From assembly GCA_026399835.1 (NCBI GenBank), contig JAPLQE010000054.1, forward strand, positions 21,041 through 85,040: a stretch of 64,000 nucleotides of DNA, read 5' to 3'. The position numbers and the translations under genes are program-made. This document shows, piece after piece, positions 60,987 to 64,000 of this stretch. This DNA comes from Burkholderiales bacterium. Lineage in GTDB: Bacteria; Pseudomonadota; Gammaproteobacteria; Burkholderiales; Burkholderiaceae_E. A model generated the notes under the pieces. The model saw only the letters and a list, made by a program, of their open reading frames with translations, searched no databases and had not been told where the DNA came from. The stretch's first letter is position 1. The number at the start of each line of letters is the position of its first letter.

Positions 60987-61053
60987 CGGGCCCTCCGCAC
61001 AGGCGGACAGCCCGAACAAAAGGAACGGGCCGCCCGCTCGCGCGGACAGCCCG
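60987..61053 (-). terminator. Tandem terminator hairpins after lon
   Basis: Two similar stem-loops on the minus strand (61053-61026 and 61014-60987) both run CGGGCTGTCCGC...GCCCG. The first is followed by TTCCTTTTGTT and the second by TTCTTCTGTG. They start 44 bases past the lon stop and separate it from the tRNA promoter. Confidence 0.7.
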
Positions 61054-61096
61054 TGTGGGACCGTCACCCGTCATGCGCCCGACGGCGCGCGACCGG

Positions 61097-63523
61097 TCAG
61101 TGCTTGACCACCTCGTCCGCACCGGTGGTCGGTGCGGCCGGCTTGACCGGCTCGGCCGCGGCGGTGGCGGCCGCAGCCACCTCCTCCTCGGCAAGCGGCG
61201 TCGGCGGACGCTCGAGCGCCACCTCCAGCACCCGGTCGATCCACTTGACCGGAACGATCTCGAGCTTGTTCTTCACGTTGTCCGGGATGTCCGCCAGGTC
61301 CTTGACGTTCTCCTCCGGGATCAGCACGGTCTTGATGCCGCCGCGGTGTGCCGCCAGCAGCTTCTCCTTGAGGCCGCCGATGGGCAGCACCTCGCCGCGA
61401 AGCGTGATCTCGCCGGTCATCGCGACATCGGCGCGCACCGGGATGTCGGTGAGCACCGACACGAGCGCGAGCGTCATCGCGATGCCCGCGGACGGACCGT
61501 CCTTGGGCGTGGCGCCTTCGGGCACGTGGATATGGATGTCCATCTTCTCGTGGAAGCCGGGCTTGATGCCCAGCCGCGCCTGCCGACGCCGCACGACCGT
61601 CATGGCCGCCTTGATGGACTCCTGCATCACGTCGCCAAGCTTGCCGGTGAACGTGGTCTTCCCCTTGCCCGGCACCGCGACCGCCTCGATCGTCAGCAGC
61701 TCGCCGCCGACCTCGGTCCAGGCGAGGCCGGTGACCTGGCCGACCTGGTTCTCCTTCTCGGCGATGCCGTAGGAGAAGCGCCGCACCCCGAGGAACTTGT
61801 CGAGGTTCTTCGGCGTGACCGCCACCTTCTTCTCGTCCTTCTTCAGCAGCAGGGTCTTGACGACCTTGCGGCAGATCTTGGAGAGCTCGCGCTCGAGCGA
61901 GCGCACGCCCGCCTCGCGCGTGAAGTAGCGGACGATGTCGCGGATCGCGGCCTCCGACACCACCAGCTCGCCCGGCTTCAGGCCATTGTTCTTCTGCTGC
62001 TTGGGCAGCAGGTAGCGCTGGGCGATGTTGACCTTCTCGTCCTCGGTATAGCCGGCGAGACGGATCACCTCCATCCGGTCGAGCAGCGCCGGCGGGATGT
62101 TCAGCGAGTTGGCGGTGGCGACGAACATCACGTCGGACAGGTCGTAGTCGACCTCGACGTAGTGGTCGACGAAGGTGTGGTTCTGTTCGGGGTCGAGCAC
62201 CTCGAGCAGCGCCGACGACGGATCGCCTCGGAAGTCCATGCCCATCTTGTCGACTTCGTCGAGCAGGAAGAGCGGATTGCGAACGCCGACCTTGCTCAGG
62301 CTCTGCAGGATCTTGCCCGGCATCGAGCCGATGTAGGTCCGACGGTGGCCGCGGATCTCGGCCTCGTCACGCACGCCGCCGAGCGCCATCCGGACGAACT
62401 TGCGGTTCGTGGCGCGCGCGATCGACTGGCCGAGCGAGGTCTTGCCGACACCCGGCGGGCCGACCAGGCACAGGATCGGGGCCTTGACCTTCTCGACGCG
62501 CTGCTGCACGGCGAGGTACTCCAGGATCCGTTCCTTGACCTTGTCGAGACCGTAGTGGTCCTCGTCGAGCACCGCTTCGGCCTTCGTGAGGTCGTTGTCG
62601 ACCTTGCTCTTCTTCTTCCAGGGCAGCCCGACCAGCACGTCGATGTAGTTGCGCACGACGGTGGCCTCGGCCGACATCGGCGACATCAGCTTGAGCTTCT
62701 TGAGCTCGGCGTCGGCCTTCTTGCGGGCTTCGGCGGGCATGCGCGCGGACTTGATCTTCTTCTCGATCTCCTCCATGTCGGCGCCGTCCTCGCCCTCGCC
62801 CAGCTCCTTCTGGATGGCCTTGACCTGCTCGTTGAGGTAGTACTCGCGCTGCGACTTCTCCATCTGGCGCTTGACGCGCCCGCGGATGCGCTTCTCGACC
62901 TGGAGGATGTCGAGCTCGGTCTCGATCTGGGCGAGCAGCTTCTCGAGCCGCTCGCCGACCGACAGGGTCTCGAGGATGTGCTGCTTCTGTTCGATCTTGA
63001 TCGGCAGGTGCGCCGCGATGGTGTCGGCCAGGCGGCCAGCGTCGTCGATGCCGTTGAGCGAGGTGAGGATCTCGGGCGGGATCTTCTTGTTCAGCTTCAC
63101 GTACGAATCGAACTGGGCGAGGATCGCGCGGCGCAGTGCCTCGACCTCGGCACCCGGATCGGCACCGTCCTCGATCGGGGTCAGCTCGCAGGTGAAGTGC
63201 GCGCCGCTGTCGTCGATGCTCGAGATGCGGGCACGCTGCGAGCCCTCGATCAGCACCTTCACGGTACCGTCGGGCAGCTTGAGCATCTGAAGGATGTTCG
63301 AGACGCAGCCGATCTCGTAGATGTCGGAGGCGACCGGGTCGTCCTTCGACGCGTTCTTCTGCGCGACCAGCATGATGCTCTTGCCGACTTCCATCGCGGC
63401 CTCGAGGGCCTTGATGGACTTCGGGCGACCCACGAACAGCGGGATCACCATGTGCGGAAACACCACCACGTCCCGCAGGGGGAGCAGCGGCAGCGACTGG
63501 GAGGCAGGAGTGGGATCGGACAT
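61097..63523 (-). CDS. lon: ATP-dependent protease Lon
   Basis: An 808-residue AAA+ serine protease of protein quality control. The N-terminal LON domain starts '[20 protein letters not shown]'. The coiled-coil segment includes '[20 protein letters not shown]'. The AAA+ module has Walker A '[11 protein letters not shown]' and Walker B '[12 protein letters not shown]'. The protease domain has the Ser in '[11 protein letters not shown]' and the Lys in '[14 protein letters not shown]'. An Ala/Pro-rich C-terminal tail of about 35 residues follows. The ATG (MSDPTPAS) was chosen with AGAGGA upstream. A sigma32-like promoter precedes it. clpX is directly upstream. Confidence 0.98.
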   Translation of the reverse strand: MSDPTPASQSLPLLPLRDVVVFPHMVIPLFVGRPKSIKALEAAMEVGKSIMLVAQKNASKDDPVASDIYEIGCVSNILQMLKLPDGTVKVLIEGSQRARISSIDDSGAHFTCELTPIEDGADPGAEVEALRRAILAQFDSYVKLNKKIPPEILTSLNGIDDAGRLADTIAAHLPIKIEQKQHILETLSVGERLEKLLAQIETELDILQVEKRIRGRVKRQMEKSQREYYLNEQVKAIQKELGEGEDGADMEEIEKKIKSARMPAEARKKADAELKKLKLMSPMSAEATVVRNYIDVLVGLPWKKKSKVDNDLTKAEAVLDEDHYGLDKVKERILEYLAVQQRVEKVKAPILCLVGPPGVGKTSLGQSIARATNRKFVRMALGGVRDEAEIRGHRRTYIGSMPGKILQSLSKVGVRNPLFLLDEVDKMGMDFRGDPSSALLEVLDPEQNHTFVDHYVEVDYDLSDVMFVATANSLNIPPALLDRMEVIRLAGYTEDEKVNIAQRYLLPKQQKNNGLKPGELVVSEAAIRDIVRYFTREAGVRSLERELSKICRKVVKTLLLKKDEKKVAVTPKNLDKFLGVRRFSYGIAEKENQVGQVTGLAWTEVGGELLTIEAVAVPGKGKTTFTGKLGDVMQESIKAAMTVVRRRQARLGIKPGFHEKMDIHIHVPEGATPKDGPSAGIAMTLALVSVLTDIPVRADVAMTGEITLRGEVLPIGGLKEKLLAAHRGGIKTVLIPEENVKDLADIPDNVKNKLEIVPVKWIDRVLEVALERPPTPLAEEEVAAAATAAAEPVKPAAPTTGADEVVKH

Positions 63524-63556
63524 TCGGAGTTTTCCTCTCGGGAGGCTGTGATCGGC

Positions 63557-63584
63557 ATCTGCGGCCGATCCGCTTCGTTTCAAG
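63557..63584 (-). promoter_or_regulatory. Heat-shock (sigma32-like) promoter of lon
   Basis: Minus strand: CTTGAA (exact -35), a 14-base spacer, then CCGCAGAT (consensus CCCCATNT). Transcription would start about 28 bases before the lon ATG, leaving room for the AGAGGA ribosome site. Confidence 0.45.
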
Positions 63585-63798
63585 CATACGCCCAATCAAA
63601 GGGGGCGCGCTTGCCGTCCACGGGACCGCAAGGGCCGATCAGGCACCTCGTCCCGCACGACTCGATGCTGTGACGGAACGACGATCGCGGGAATCGGGGA
63701 AAGCCCGCAACCGCGGCGGCGAGACGGCTTGGGGGTGCCGACGGTCGGTCGGGCGATTGCGAGTGCCGTTCCGGACCCGATGGGGTTCGAGCCGCTTG

Positions 63799-63818
63799 CC
63801 CCGTCCCGAGGGACGGGG
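63799..63818. repeat. Perfect 9-bp inverted repeat after clpX
   Basis: CCCCGTCCC-GA-GGGACGGGG lies 41 bases past the clpX stop. It has no T-run on either strand, so it may be a Rho-type or mRNA 3'-end stem rather than an intrinsic terminator. Confidence 0.5.
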
Positions 63819-63858
63819 GGCTGCGCGACCGACGATCCGGCGAGCGCCGGCCGACGCC

Positions 63859-64000
63859 CTACTTCGAGCCCGACACCTTCGGCGCGTCGCCGTAGATGAT
63901 CAGCGGCTTGCCCTCGGCCTCGATGGCATTCTCCTCGACCACGACCTTCTGCACGTTCTGCATGCTCGGCAGCTCGTACATGATGTCGAGAAGGACGGGC
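63859..64000 (-). CDS. clpX: ClpX, ATP-dependent Clp protease ATP-binding subunit (3' end only)
   Basis: The last 46 codons and stop of the unfoldase that feeds ClpP. The visible chain includes '[19 protein letters not shown]', '[17 protein letters not shown]' and the end 'APKVSGSK', matching the conserved ClpX C-terminus ('LPSM', 'KP-L-IYG'). The rest lies beyond the window. It is upstream of lon on the same strand, as usual. Confidence 0.93.
   Translation of the reverse strand, partial: PVLLDIMYELPSMQNVQKVVVEENAIEAEGKPLIIYGDAPKVSGSK

Larger units (their letters stand above)
63524..63858. other. clpX-lon intergenic region
   Basis: About 335 bases without a gene. It holds the lon promoter region near lon and the inverted repeat at 63799-63818 near the clpX end. 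No ORF with family similarity is seen. Confidence 0.7.

Overview
The window is a compact, very GC-rich chromosomal segment from a betaproteobacterium, most probably of the order Burkholderiales. The reasons are the gene order rpsB-tsf-pyrH-frr-uppS-cdsA-dxr-rseP-bamA-skp-lpxD-fabZ-lpxA-lpxB-rnhB-rRNA methyltransferase followed by ppsR/ppsA, the run dapC-dapD-pilU-arsC-like-dapE-prmB, and clpX-lon-tRNA-tRNA-ppiD. Genus cannot be fixed from the sequence. No insertion sequence, integrase, phage gene, CRISPR array or rRNA was found. Genes are packed tightly, and many neighbours overlap by 4 bases (ATGA or GTGA).

Layout. 1-2.5 kb: the end of smpB, then an OmpR-class two-component system. 2.5-6.7 kb (minus): a translationally coupled five-gene operon. 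It encodes a 'thermostable hemolysin' family GNAT-like protein, an ANL adenylating enzyme, a heme-oxygenase-like diiron enzyme, a short-chain dehydrogenase and an exported TPR-type protein. This looks like an uncharacterised small-molecule pathway and is the most interesting part of the window. A CTTAAC-N5-CTTAAC repeat upstream of it resembles the sites bound by OmpR/PmrA-class regulators, such as the one encoded at its far end. 6.9-10.4 kb: a QmcA/NfeD membrane pair, a branched-chain amino-acid type binding protein, and a META+MliC fusion lipoprotein. 10.5-14 kb: divergent ppsA and its regulator ppsR.

14-29.4 kb (minus): the essential envelope and translation block. It holds ribosomal protein S2, EF-Ts, UMP kinase, ribosome recycling factor, undecaprenyl diphosphate and CDP-diacylglycerol synthesis, isoprenoid enzyme Dxr, RseP protease, BamA/Skp outer-membrane assembly and lipid A synthesis. 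29.6-33 kb: map and glnD. 33-42.3 kb (minus): def, mtnP, galU, ligA, zipA, smc. 42.4-50.7 kb (plus): queF with a structured leader, then diaminopimelate/lysine genes interleaved with pilU, an ArsC-like reductase, prmB and an ABC-F ATPase. 50.7-57 kb: hemerythrin, GST, an AEC transporter, and an acyl-CoA module (3-hydroxyacyl-CoA dehydrogenase, APH-type kinase, ACAD10/11-like dehydrogenase). 57-64 kb: DUF1178 and mnmH divergent around a palindrome, ppiD, tRNA-Asp, tRNA-Val, lon and the 3' end of clpX.

The coordinates, motifs and overlaps given here were read directly from the sequence. Function assignments rest on recognised family motifs. No database search was possible.
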